Below are positions 38,094-49,202 of a stretch of 64,000 nt of DNA, in pieces. Within the stretch, counting starts at the first letter, position 1. The number at the start of each line of letters is the position of its first letter. Below the pieces are notes generated by a model, which saw nothing but the letters and a program-made list of their open reading frames with translations, searched no databases and was not told the origin of the DNA. Source of the stretch: Paracyclopina nana (taxonomy: Eukaryota; Arthropoda; Copepoda; Cyclopoida; Cyclopettidae); contig JAGUCH010000004.1 in assembly GCA_019096065.1 (NCBI GenBank), positions 7,440,001-7,504,000 of the forward strand, read 5' to 3'. The translations under genes were made by a program, and so were the position numbers.

Positions 38094-39643
38094 ATGGAAG
38101 TGGACGAACTTGTTCGCCTGAAAGTGGCAATACTTCGTGATTTCGAGTCTCTCGAGTGCATCGTCTATCCTGATGACAAGTACCTACGCATCAGCAAGGC
38201 GTCAAAGTGTGGCTTGAGCTATTTGCCGAATTTCAACCTCATCATTCACAGTCAGATGAATGGGTCATTTTGCCTGAGGTTGACAACCTATCATGGCAGA
38301 ACATTGGACACTGTGGATTTCAACTATGACCAAGAGGACTGTGTTGTGCCTGAAAAAGTGGCCAAAAGTTTGCATGACATCATGCAAACCTTGAGGATTT
38401 GCGAGGGTGTCAATGCTGACGATCTTGTGGAGTACAAAGAAAACTGCCTGTATGAATGCTTCAATGACAGCATCATCATGCGAAGTCTCAAGTGCAAATT
38501 CGTGCTTGATCAAGGCAGCTCCTCGTTCGAATGTGATGAGTGCAAAAAACTCTTGATCAAAAACGAGCTGGATTGCAATCCTGCTCTAATGGTGATGAGC
38601 TCAATGAAAGAGGAGGATGTTGATATTTATTATCATGAAGCCTATGATGAGGAGCCGAGGCCAAAACGAGGCCGAGGACGACCGAGAAAGTATGAAGACA
38701 CTTCCATTGCTCTACCTGAAGAGCCTGTAAAAAGAGGCAGAGGTAGACCTCGAAAAGATGACCCATTTGCCTCCAGTTTACCCGTGAAGAAACCAAAGCC
38801 AAAGCTCCTAGCTCTCAATGGGGAAAAGCCCTACTTCAGGTTCCTTTCAGAAACCAAAGAATCTCCCTTACTCAACGACGATCGCATTCAATGCAGAATA
38901 TGCTTGAGAACGTACAAGTCAGAGACTGCGGTTGCCATTCATTTCAACTCTCATGCCAAGTTCTTCGATGTGTTGGGCACCATGTCATGCCCAGTGTGCA
39001 ACGCAACCATCAAGAAACTGGATCTCACTGAGCACTTTGACAGCTGTCATTCGTCCAAAGATCATGCTGACACGTGCTGCCTTGCATGTCTGGAAGTGAT
39101 GCCACACAAAAAGGGAGACACTCTGAGAGAGCACATCATCAAGTTTCACCACCAAAAGCACATGTGCGAAATTTGTGGCAAGGTCTTCAACTACTCAAAA
39201 TTCCTGGACTGCCACGTCAAGACCATACATACAGATGTTAAAAACTACTTTTGTGATAGATGCGGAAAAGGCTTTGGCCACCAAATAGCTTTGCAAAAGC
39301 ATGTTCAAGTGGCTTGTGCCACCGAGGAATGGAAGTGTGCCATTTGTGCCAAGATTTTCGGGTGCAGAAAAAAGATCCGGTTCCATTTGATGGTGCATTG
39401 TGAGGAGAAACCCTATGCATGCAAGCATTGTGCATACAGGTAAAAATGCTTTTTGATATTTAAAAAAAAATAGTTAAATATTTTTTCAATTACAGGTCGT
39501 ACAAGGCAGACAACTTATCCTTGCACGTGAAGAAAACGCACCATTTAAAAGGTGTCCGAGCCGATTTCATCACCATACCTGAGATACTCAAAGTACAATC
39601 GGAATATGTAGATAAATACCTTGAAAAAGCGAGGCTCAAATAA
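38094..39643 (+). CDS. C2H2 zinc finger protein A with AT-hooks and unfamiliar N-terminal domain
   Basis: Two exons (38094..39439, 39496..39643), phase 2, give 497 aa. Residues 1-160 form a domain I do not recognise: LSYLPNFNLIIHS, LRLTTYHGRTLDTVDF, LYECFNDSIIMRSLKCKF and a closing CDEC pair. Two AT-hooks follow (KRGRGRPRK at about 200 and 222), then about six C2H2-type fingers (CRICLRTY, CPVCNATI, CCLACLEVMP, CEICGKVF, CDRCGKGF, CAICAKIF, CKHCAYR). It is probably a DNA-binding nuclear protein. The gene immediately downstream is its paralog, sharing the N-terminal domain and finger order but lacking the AT-hooks. I chose MEVDEL at 38094 because the paralog begins MEVLT; an in-frame start 27 nt upstream is less likely. 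Confidence 0.78.
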
Positions 39644-39826
39644 ATGCCACTTATTAAGCTAGGAACCCTGAAATTATTTCGTCAAAAGAGGTGGTGGCGC
39701 GTTATTCCAAACAAGTTAGCTTCCTTGCTTAATGCTTCTTTTTCGCGTAACGCGCCCATAGTGATATTTTGATTATTTGACGAAATTCGCGTTCGTTGTT
39801 TTTTCTTCGAAAATTCAACATCAACG

Positions 39827-41853
39827 ATGGAAGTTTTGACGCGAATTCAGCGGATTCTTTTGAAAGACTTCCCGCGTTTGGAAAGCAACATCATTTCAAC
39901 GTCTCAAGTGCTCCACGTGTTCGCTCCCAAAGTTGACTTGGACGGGCTCAATTATTTGCCCAATTTCCATCTGATTTTTCACGTTCACTCGGATCTTGAG
40001 ACTGTCATAGTCAAGCTGGTGACTTTTCATGGCAAAACTGTGGACAGTGCTCTGTTTAAGAAGAAAAGCGGCGATGAGGAGCAAGGATTTCCGGAGCAAA
40101 TTCAAGCTTTTGTCGAGGACTTTTCGAAAAGCATCAAATTGTGTCAAGGAACTGTCAAAGCTGCAGCCAACAGTTTCAATCATGGAGACTGCCTCACTGA
40201 ATTCCTCAATGACAGCATTGTGGTGCGGAGCGTTCAGTGCCAATTCAAGTTAAAAGAAGCCACCAGCGAGACAAAATGCGAGGAGTGTGCTAAAATCGTG
40301 CTTCAAGACGTTAAGGTTGAAATGGGGGCAGAACACTATAATGATCATTATGATCAGCATTGGCAGGAAGAGCCCAAAAATGACGCTGAAACCTTTGAGT
40401 ATTTAGAATCGCCTACGAAGAAATTGAAATCTAGTCATTCAGCTAGATTAAAAAGGAGTAAAAGCTCCACTCCTACATTACCTGGTGAAATGAAATGTGA
40501 GCCTATTTTTGAGACTTTTGACGAAGACTCCAACGAGTTGATGAAAAGAGAACAGTTAAAGAAAGTAAGGCACAAACGCTTAGGTAAGTCGACAGGACGT
40601 CCCACTGATGCTGAAAGCACGAGGGAAAAGTTCAAGTCAAAGTGCAAAATTTGCCTTCGGGTGTACCGATCCAAACCCAGGTATTCGGAGGACCAGACCA
40701 AGCATGCCAAATACTTTGACTTGGAGGGCAGCATGGAATGTCCTCTTTGCAGAGTCATGCTAAAAAAGCAAGACGTAACGGGTCACTTTGCTCAAAATCA
40801 CTCTGAACCCGAGCCCACCACTTGTTGCATTGGTTGTGCTCAAGTGATGCCAAACAAAGACGAATGCCTTCGAAAACACATTGTCAAATTCCATCACAAT
40901 CAGGTATAGTCAGATTTTCAAAGCTTGGGAAACGTTTAAAGTGACTTTGTTGTACAACTTGCAGAATATTTGTGAAACTTGTGGTCGTGTGTTCACTGAT
41001 CCGAGATTGTTCGAGGTCCACGTCAACTCTGCTCACTCTGATGTAAAAGACCATTTTTGTGACCGGTGTGGCAAGGTTGGTAGACAAATGCCCAATATAT
41101 TCCCAATTATTTATGCATATATTCGTAGGCATTCGGTCATCGTCGTTTGCTAGAGAAACACTTGAGCCATGCTTGCTCCATGGAAGAGTGGTCATGCCCC
41201 ATTTGCTCCAAGGTGTTCTCCTGCAAGGATAAACTCAAGTTTCACCTTGCCACTCATTGTGACCTTAAGCCATTTGTCTGCCGTTACTGTCCATACAGGT
41301 ATGACTTTTTCCTTGCATAAATGCAGCCATTTTTGAGCTGTCATCGATTTCTTTTAGCTCGAATAAATGTGATAACATTTGCATTCATGTGAAGAAAGTG
41401 CACAAAATGAGAGGCTTTAGAGATGATGCAGAAGTACGCGAGGACGTGCTCAAACTGCAAAAGCAGTTCATCAGTGAGAACCTGGCCAAAGTGGACAACC
41501 CTCATATTCGAAAGCCCTACCAGAGGAATGACAACGGCACTGCTCATCCCTACTCCAAAGCCATGCAGGTGCCACAAGTATGTCACCTATGTGGGAAAAC
41601 CTATGCATCTGGAGATTCCATCAGGCGTCACCTTGACCTTCATTCAGGGAAGCGGCCTTTCAAATGCAAGCTATGCGGCTACTCGGCACTCAAGGCCTCC
41701 ATCATCACCGTCCGACATTTCACAGTATTCCACTCGGATGAAGGCATTTCCGAGACAGACATTTTAGCCGTTGATGAAACTGAGCTGGAAGAAATGCGAG
41801 ACTTTTCAACTCGTGAATTCCTCAACTTGGTGCCAGCAGCAGTCTTTGAATAA
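39827..41853 (+). CDS. C2H2 zinc finger protein B, tandem paralog of A
   Basis: Five exons (39827..40903, 40965..41075, 41129..41298, 41358..41853) counted as four coding segments give 617 aa, all in phase. The first 150 residues repeat the domain of gene A (LNYLPNFHLIFH, VKLVTFHGKTVDSALF, LTEFLNDSIVVRSVQCQF, CEEC). A basic linker without AT-hooks follows, then fingers CKICLRVY, CPLCRVML, CCIGCAQVMP, CETCGRVF, CDRCGK/AFGHRRLLEKH, CPICSKVF, CRYCPYR, and an extra pair CHLCGKTYASGDSIRRHLDLH and CKLCGYSA absent from A. Fingers B3-B7 are cut by 53-61-bp introns that A lacks, except for the shared one after the ACAG of the last common finger. Probably a nuclear DNA-binding protein; target unknown. 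Confidence 0.78.
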
Positions 41854-41925
41854 AGTGATTTGTTGCTATTTGTTACCAAATGTTATTTAGGTTGATGGCC
41901 GATAATGTGTAAAATAGCACACACT
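41770..41925 (+). repeat. 3' end of zinc finger gene B, first member of a direct duplication
   Basis: About 155 bp covering the last coding codons and 3' flank of gene B recur at 45018-45175 in the same orientation. The shared start is GATGAAACTGAGCTGGAAGA and the shared end GGTAATGTGTAAAATAGCA-like sequence. The second copy has lost coding sense. Confidence 0.85.
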
Positions 41926-42412
41926 AGCTAGGTGTCCAAGGTGGGGGAGCAGTGCTTTCGCCGCCTTGGATTATTTGAGCTGGGCATTGTTCAAGCTCAA
42001 AGCGAGTTCTTGCTTAGCAGATTTAAAGAAAGAAGTCAATCAATCATCTTCGATTTGCATCAGCCCCTATGATATTTTAGTCATTCTTAATGTAATGTTA
42101 AGTCAATTTCTGTTTATTTCACTAAGAAAAAACGAATGGATAGATTATACCAAATCGCTTAGCTCCGCTCAAATAAAAAAGGCTTGGTAGCCATTGTCAG
42201 CTACCATAAGGCCTTGACTTTGATGCAGGAAAGTGGTCTTTCAAATGCATGGTTTTTCAGTGTGCAATTGCCTAAAATGCCCATCACTACATAAGAATTT
42301 GAAAAACTGCTGCCCCTTCACCAGCTCATTTTTTAGAAAATAGGCCCACCTTGAAATTTAAAGTGCAGAAAAAATTATTTCCATTACACTTAGCTAGAAT
42401 CGGGTATACTGG

Positions 42413-43058
42413 TAAAAGGCACTTTTTGAAAAAGGCACACCAATAAAAGGCACCCATACGATTTGGCACTCCCTGCAAAAGGCACCCATCTCAAATACAA
42501 AATTGGTAAATAGTTCAAAATTATTTTTGATAAAAACATTCGATGTACTATTTTTTAGAAGAAGTTAGTTTTCCAATTAAATATTAACTCTTAAGATTCC
42601 TAATTTCTTGGTTGCTAAACTAACATGACAATTGCGTTGTATATCAGTAGCTGATGAGCAAAGTTAGCTTTACTCAATACTGCAAGCCTCAGCAGCGACT
42701 AACTTGCAAACACTGTTTGAAGCAAAGTTCAATTTGGTAACTTAACTTAGTAAGCAAGCTGAGATTGGCAACTTAACTTAGCCACCAAACTCAGTTCGGC
42801 AAATTTAGCCAAGAAAGATTATGGTGTGCCTGAACAAATAAAAGAGAACAGAGGTGAATCCAGTTTAACTTTTTCTTCTTAAGTTAACTTAGTGGCAATG
42901 CAATGGCAACTTTTTTCATTTCAAACCAAAATCATAACAATTAACCCGATTTGATTTAATGCATTTTTTGTGCATTTAAATTAGTGGTGCCTTTCATTGT
43001 AGTGCCTTTTTTGCAGTGCCAATTTATGTAGGTGCCTTTTCCAAAAAGTGCCTTTTAC
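42413..43058. mobile_element. MITE-like element with GGCAC-rich inverted ends
   Basis: The left end TAAAAGGCACTTTTTGAAAA (42413) is mirrored by the right end, whose reverse complement reads TAAAAGGCACTTTTTGGAAA (43058 inward). Both ends continue as several spaced GGCAC units (left AAAAGGCACCC, right CAAAAAAGGCACT). The interior of about 450 bp is AT-rich and has no open frame. Further stray AAAAGGCAC copies occur at 43070-43125. No convincing target duplication was found. Confidence 0.75.
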
Positions 43059-43995
43059 GAGCAGAGTGGGAAAAGGCACTCTGATAAAGGCAGCGTGCAA
43101 ATATAGCACTTTCATAAAAGGTACTTAAGTAGATTCTACAAGTAGTCTGTTTCAGATGTATTTTTTTGAGACAAACTCAACTCTCTGACTAAAAAATGGC
43201 CATTTTAAGCCAATGAGATTCTACTAGATGCAATACTTTTATTAAGTCAAAAAGTTTGCCTTGGTGCAAATTTGGCTGCAAGAATTCATTAGCGATGAAA
43301 AAACTTATTGTCACAGCTTTAAGAAGATTTTCGGATCTTTTTTATAAACGGTAAAATGCTTCCGAAGAGGCTCTCACATTTCTTTAATGAACCATGCACA
43401 TTGTGACTCTGTTATAGTATACAATTTAGGTACAATATATATTTTAAAATATGTAATAAAAATTCAAATATTATTGCTTAGAATTTGTGCCCCAGTTCTT
43501 TTTTTGGTACTATCTATTAAGAAAAGTAGATAGGATTTAGGAATGAGAGTATTTTTCATTTATATAATTAGATTTTACACCAATAGATGGCTGTCTTTGC
43601 AAGTCTATCTCACATCAGACATGATGTGCATAAGTTCTTCAGATATGGGACTTGAGTGATAATTAATATTTTTAGTCTGCTTACTTCTCTTACTTACTGA
43701 CTTCTTGATTTATTTCAAATATTTTATATTTATGTTATAATTTTGAAATGGAATTATTTTTAAATCAATACTTATTTAGTTTGGACTGTAAGCTATTATC
43801 AACCTTTTTGCAACTCTCAATACATGGCAAAGTTGTAAATATAATCGCATTTTATTAATTTTAAATTCTTGGATATTACCTGAAGTTAAAGAGGTGCAAA
43901 ATAAAAGTGGTGCACTGGTGCTGGTGCTTCAGTTACTTACTTAAGATTGACTCAAATCAGTCAATTTGTGGCCGAAATGGGGGCGCGTACTTTGT

Positions 43996-44745
43996 CCTAC
44001 AGTCAACCGATCGCACATAAAACTACAAAACAGTGCGCACGTCAGACTACAAAGATTTTTGGCCTAGAATGTAAACAACCCCAACCGCACATGAATCTAC
44101 ATACAACTATTCGCACATGAACTACAATTTACGGAAACGCACACTAAACTACAATCAAATCCATTATTGAAATTGGCAACTGAAACCACAGTGCTAACTT
44201 TTGGCGTTGTCCACTCTCTTAGTTTATTAAGTAATTAGAAGAATCTGCTAATTTATTTTGTAATCTCTGATCATTCTATAGCAGTCAATAATATGGGTAA
44301 AATTCTGCTTTTTCAATCTATTAGTACATTTTGGACTATTTGGTTTTTTTGGACTTTTAGGCTTTTTTTGGACTTTTTGGTCTTTTCACTATTTTTAGTT
44401 TTTTTTATCTTTTAGGACTTTTTGGAATATTTGGACTTTTTGGAATATTTGGACTTTTTGGAATAATTGTGTGTGCCAAATTGTGGGAATTGTGTGCCTT
44501 TTATGAGGTCCCTTTTTTCAAAAGTGCATTTAGTCAAATTTAGTTTCCTGTGCAAATCATCTGTGTTCATTTTGCTAACAGCTTTTTATGTAGGTTCATG
44601 TGCGTATCTGCTAAATGTAGCTTGAGTGCGCTTGGTTCAGTGTAGGTCCATATGCGGTTGGTTTAGTAAAAAAAAGTTTTGTAGATCCATGTGCGCATCC
44701 GTTATTTGTAGTTTTGCGTACGTTCTGTTTGTAGTTCCTGGTATA
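43996..44745. mobile_element. Element with inverted arrays of a CGCACATGAACTACA unit
   Basis: From 44011 to about 44160 a unit close to CGCACATGAACTACA occurs about five times, spaced 25-40 bp. Between 44588 and 44740 its reverse complement (TGTAGTTCATGTGCG-like: GTAGGTTCATGTGCG, GTAGGTCCATATGCG, GTAGATCCATGTGCG) occurs about five times. The two arrays face each other across 430 bp of T-rich sequence holding a small minisatellite. The layout suggests a non-autonomous DNA transposon with subterminal repeats; outer boundaries are approximate. Confidence 0.65.
44338..44465 (+). repeat. T-rich minisatellite based on GGACTTTTTGGAATATTT
   Basis: TTTGGACTTTTTGG-type units recur across about 130 bp. 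The last three copies of GGACTTTTTGGAATATTT, an 18-bp unit, are almost identical; earlier copies are degenerate. It lies inside the CGCACATG-array element. Confidence 0.7.
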
Positions 44746-44865
44746 GGCATCCGCTGAAATCCGTGACGAAATAGCAATTATTGTGGAACTCAGCTTCTAT
44801 TCAAAAAATTTTCGTCTTCAATTCGTTGTCAAATTGTGTGACTCAAAATTGGCTCAACCTTGTGT

Positions 44866-44944
44866 AACACAAAGTTGTGCTACATTTACTGTTCCACATT
44901 TTTGTGGAATGCAAAAATTTAGTTGAGTAGTACAACTTTGTGTT
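44866..44944. repeat. Inverted repeat with 18-bp arms
   Basis: AACACAAAGTTGTGCTAC (44866-44883) is complementary to GTAGTACAACTTTGTGTT (44927-44944) with one mismatch. A smaller hairpin CCACATTTTTGTGG lies between them. It may be a remnant of a short foldback element. Confidence 0.7.
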
Positions 44945-45017
44945 TTAGTTGTGACTCCCAAAAGTTCCACAGATCAGTCACATATCCTTTGTGGCCGAGT
45001 TGATCTCATATTGAAGG

Positions 45018-45175
45018 ATGAAACTGAGCTGGAAGAAATGCGAGACTTTTCAACTTAAGAACTCCTCAAATTGGTGCCAGCATCAGTCATCAAGTAAAGT
45101 GAGTTGTTGTTATTTCCAACCAAATGTTAATCAGGATGATGTGCGGTAATGTGTAAAATAGCATAGAGAAAAAAA
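45018..45175 (+). pseudogene. Duplicated, broken 3' end of zinc finger gene B
   Basis: This is the second copy of the segment at 41770-41925. The line of codons ETELEEMRDFST is kept but is followed at once by a TAA. Later codons and the stop region are altered (GCATCAGTCATCAAGTAA), and the 3' flank still matches. It ends 4 bp before the CCT8 stop codon, so it occupies the CCT8 3' side. Confidence 0.82.
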
Positions 45176-45178
45176 GAC

Positions 45179-47040
45179 TTAGTAGTCATCGTCAGCATCC
45201 ATGGGGCCTCCACCTCCACGTGGCTTTGGTCCTCCTGCACGCTTGGCCATGATGATTTGGTCCACTCGCAAAATGGTGGCAGCAGCGTTGGTAGCGTATT
45301 TGAGTCCCCAATGCTTGGCCACTAGCAGGTCAAAGACCTTTTTTTAAAAAATAGCAAAAATTGGCACTAATATCAAAAAACATTTATCAGTAAAAATACC
45401 TCTTTTTCGACAGCATCAATAACGTATTTAGATCCATCCTCTTTGGCCACAGATGCCGAATCACTGTCAATGTCAAATCCAGCATTGGACTTGCCCTCGG
45501 CATGAGCAGCGGCCAGCTCGGCAATGACCACGTTGGCCTTCACACCGGTGTTTTCAGCCAACATTTTGGGCACGACGTGCAGAGCCTCGGCAAACTTTTG
45601 TACAGAGTATTGTTCCAGACCTTCGCATTTCTCACCAAAGGAGGCCACTTGCTTGGCAAGCTCCATTTCAATGGCTCCTGCTCCAGGCACGAGCCTGCCG
45701 TCTCGGCAGAGGCCTTTGTAGGTGTTGACACCATCATCGATGGCTCGCTCAATGTCATCCATGTAATTGTCAGTGGATCCACGAATGACAATGGTGGAGA
45801 TCTTGGACTCGTTTGAGTTCATCTTGAACACGACAATGGAGGTGTCACCCAGCTCGTCCACTTGGACCATGTCAGCGTAGCCAAGCTCCTCGGCGGTGGG
45901 AGGGGTCAGCTTGGGCAAAGGCGTGGCATTGACAGCTCGACAAAGCCTTCGCACATCCCATTTGGAGTTCAATCGGACAGCCATGAGGCCATACTTGTTG
46001 AGGTAATGAAGAGCCAGGTCGCCAATTTTGCCACCAGACACGACAACCTTGGCCCCAGAGTCGGCAATCTCCTTGATCTGCTTCTCCAGCATGGACTCCT
46101 CACCCTTGCTAAAATCGGTCAGCTCCTTGGCAGTCTTGATCAGAACTGTTCCCTTGGTCTCGGTCTATGATAAGAAGAACACAAAAATGATACGAAAATT
46201 ACTTGATTTTTTGGGTAAAGAGGCTTACTTGGTTGGTGTCCACAGGACAGGTGTACACTGCAATCTTGCCCTTTTCAACTTTGGTGATGTCAGACTCGAC
46301 GGATCTCTTGAAAACCATGCCAGACACGACCGTTGAGTTGAACAGGCCACCACCAGGGATTTTGGTGACTCGCACGTTGTCCACGTTGAATGACACCTGC
46401 TTTTCTGGCACGATCGCAGAACAAGCCTTGACTATGAGATCAGCTAGGAACTCCTCGTTGCCAAGCTGCTTGGACATGACAGCTGTCCTCACAGCCTTCT
46501 TCACTTCCTCATTGTTCTTGGCATCCTTGATTTCGTGGCATGCGCAAGTCTCGAGGTACTCGAGGGCCTTTTCGCAGGCAAACTCGTATCCCTCGGCCAC
46601 ATCGGTGGGCTTGAGTCCCATGCGGACAAGTTCTTCGGCTTCCTTGAGCAAAGCGCCGGCCAAAATGATGACAAAGTTGGTGCCATCGCCGACCTCCTGC
46701 TCCATCATTTGGGAGCCAAGAATCATCATTTTGGCAGCCGGGTGTTCCACCTCCAGCTCACGGATGATGGTGGCAGCATCGTTTGTGACGAACAACTTCT
46801 CCAGATGATTGATCACCATCTTGTTCATGCCATTGGGACCGAAAGCCGTGGCCACTGTGCTCGAAAAGTCCTTGCAAGCATCTGAAACGTAAACATGTGT
46901 GATAGATAGAACGAAAGGCAAATTTGAGCCGGGAACTCACCAATGTTGCGAATGACGGCCTCTTCCAATCCTGAGAAGAACTTGGAGCCATCCTTCATCA
47001 TCGACTGGAAACCGGGTGCTCTGGGGACGTGGAGGGCCAT
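45179..47040 (-). CDS. CCT8: T-complex protein 1 subunit theta (CCT8)
   Basis: Four exons, complement(45179..45337, 45400..46164, 46229..46881, 46941..47040), give 558 aa, full length. The start MALHVPRAPGFQSMMKDGSK is specific for the theta subunit. ATP-binding motifs are intact: GPNGMNKMVIN (about 47), NDAATI (about 67) and GDGTNF (about 98). The C-terminal half has GVKAN and LRVDQIIMAKRAGGPKPRGG, again theta-like. It is one of the eight subunits of the cytosolic chaperonin TRiC that folds actin, tubulin and other proteins. It is divergently arranged with EIF1AD. Its stop codon abuts the duplicated tail of zinc finger gene B. Confidence 0.96.
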
Positions 47041-47536
47041 TTTGGAATCAGAAATATCGGTATTATTGAACCACGGGGAAATGTTCTAGAATGTTTTCAA
47101 CACTTTGTTTACCGGGCCGGTGAGGCATGGCTTGAACGTCCCATGCTTCAAGTGAAATGTGCTCACCATTAATAGCAAAACTCCTTAATTGCGGTTTGTA
47201 TGACAACAAAAATTTTTTTATTATCACTAGCGTCATTTGACGACACAAAATAATACTCAATACTTTATTGAAATTGTTCAATGAAAATAATGAGCTTTTT
47301 ATTCGCTAAACTGTTACCAGATCAAGATATTTGTTTATTTTATATATTTTGGCGGAAAATTTGATGTTTTGCGGCTTAAATAAATTCATTCCTTGGTAAG
47401 TATCAACTTTTCATTGCAAAACAATGAAAACATTGCCACATTTATTCAGCTTTGCATCTTCACATTTTTGATGGATTTTAACGATCCTCTTGATTCTAAA
47501 GCTTCATTTATTGAAACTTAATATTGGAATCTAAGT
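47041..47536. promoter_or_regulatory. Divergent promoter region of CCT8 and EIF1AD
   Basis: 496 bp, mostly AT-rich. TTTTGGCGGAAAA at 47348-47360 is an E2F-like core. No other motif stands out. The EIF1AD start at 47537 is the first ATG in frame with its S1-like domain; an upstream ATG at 47471 opens a short frame ending before it. Confidence 0.4.
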
Positions 47537-48060
47537 ATGTCACAGTCAACAAAAAGAAAGTACGTCACCCAAGAAGTTCTTGACACGCTTGATCCTCCCA
47601 AGGAGAATCAAAAGATTGTCAAAATTGTTGCAGGCAAAGGAAACAATCTCCATCAAGTAAGCTGTCAAAAAAAATTTCTTTATTTTTCCTTCACTCAAAT
47701 TCCGTGTTCCAGGTGATTGAAGCAGATTTAGCCACAACCTACTTGGTGTCGATGCCCAACAAATTCCGAAAAAATGTTTGGGTCAAAAGAGGAGACTTTT
47801 GCATCATTGAGGCAATCGAAGAGGGAGACAAAGTGAGGGGTGAAATTGTGCGAATTTTGTACAAAGACCAAATTCGTTATTTCAAATCTGAAAAGATTTG
47901 GCCTTTCCAAGAGGATGAAGAAACCTCGTCTGTTCCTCTGCCAGACTCGGAGGGAGATGATGATAGTGACATGTTCCAGAATCCTAATCGACCAGCAGCA
48001 ATTGAAAGTGACTCTTCCACAGAAGAAGATAGTGAAAGTGAAGAAGAAAAGATTGAGTGA
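47537..48060 (+). CDS. EIF1AD: Probable RNA-binding protein EIF1AD
   Basis: Two exons (47537..47656, 47713..48060) joined by a 56-bp intron give 155 aa. The S1-like OB fold of eIF1A type covers about residues 5-95 (KRKYVTQEV, QKIVKIVAGKGNNLHQVIEAD, YLVSMPNKFRKNVWVKRGDFCIIE, KVRGEIVRILYKDQIRYFKSEKIWP). An acidic Ser/Glu tail follows (ESDSSTEEDSESEEE). This is the EIF1AD (haponin) layout, a nuclear eIF1A relative linked to small ribosomal subunit maturation. AATAAA lies at 48094-48099, so the transcript should end inside or at the edge of the convergent SIAH-like gene. Confidence 0.92.
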
Positions 48061-48110
48061 ATCGCTAATCTTTACATGAGGTTTATTTTCCCAAATAAAG
48101 CCATACTTGG

Positions 48111-49085
48111 CTAATGTTGTTTGAACACTGACACAGAATACGTGATTTTCTCATTGTCAGCATCCCAAAAGTACTTGGCAGTTGCGTCATTGAATGTCAA
48201 TCCTCTCCCTTTATAAGGAGGTCTCTCTGACGGAGCATCCAAACTAATGACTCTTCCAGTGAACAGCAACTCCTCGTCCTAGAAGTTAAAGATGAAAAAG
48301 AATTCGGGAGCAGATCAACATAATGGAAACTTAACCTCTTTATAGATCCTAATGGTACATCTATACTCGGAAGCTTCCTTGGGGCTGCCAAGAAAATAGA
48401 CACAGCCAAACCAGAGGTCAGTCTCGTATTTAGCAAAAAGAAAGAAAAATTTCTTTTCTTCATGGCTCAGCACGCCAATAGACCAATAATATCCTTGGCT
48501 GTCGGGTACGATAAAATTGAGTTCTTCAACTAACAAACCTTCACCAGGAGGAGATTCAGCCTTGTGCTCATATTCCTCAGGGTTGAGGTGGGTTTTGAAG
48601 TGCACCATATATGATTTAAAAGGAATAGAATCATAACACTCAAGGCACTCTATGAGTCGATAGCTGCATTCCTCCTCATGCTCATCAATTCCACATTCAG
48701 GGAACTCCTGTTTGCATCCATATTTGTAAAATATGCATGGGCGAGTTAACCACCTGAAAGCAAAACAAAATAAATTCCCCTTAGGAGGTTTTAAACCCAC
48801 ATCCTTTTAGGCCTAAGTGAAGGGACCCCTTTGGAGGTTTGCCCCTTTTCAGTGAATCGTCTTCACTTACCTTGAGAGGACTTTCTCAGACACCAATGAC
48901 CGTATCTTCCCCAGAGGAACCAGGCATACAGGGCAATCTTTCAGCTTTCCGTGGCATTCGTTGCAAATCACATGGCCTTGGTTGCATTGGTAAATGGGGG
49001 TGTTTTTGGGGGTTCCTAAGCAAACAGGACATTCCAAGATGTCCCTGAGATAGTCGACATCATCTCTTACAGGACTCGCGCTCAT
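48111..49085 (-). CDS. SIAH-like RING E3 ubiquitin ligase
   Basis: Three exons, complement(48111..48278, 48336..48753, 48871..49085), give 266 aa. The RING finger at about 17-52 is complete (CPVCLGTPKNTPIYQC…GHVIC…C…CPVC). The SIAH-type double zinc finger follows (CIFYKYGCKQEF…CGIDEHEEECSYRLIEC). The C-terminal region (YYWSIGVLSHEEKKFFFLFAK, CTIRIYKE) is a weak Sina substrate-binding TRAF-like fold, more diverged than true Siah. It should ubiquitinate partners together with an E2. I start at AAAATGAGC (49085); an in-frame ATG at 49142 in poorer context would add 19 residues. Its own AATAAA (minus strand, 48087-48082) lies just past the EIF1AD stop. Confidence 0.78.
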
Positions 49086-49202
49086 TTTTTGGATTGGCCC
49101 AAATTGTCTCTCTTTTCCAGGATTTCGTGGCCTAAATTGCATTAACCTCTGTGAAACAGTTTTTTTCTTTAGGCTCAAAGTAGCAACGACCCGATTTTTC
49201 AA

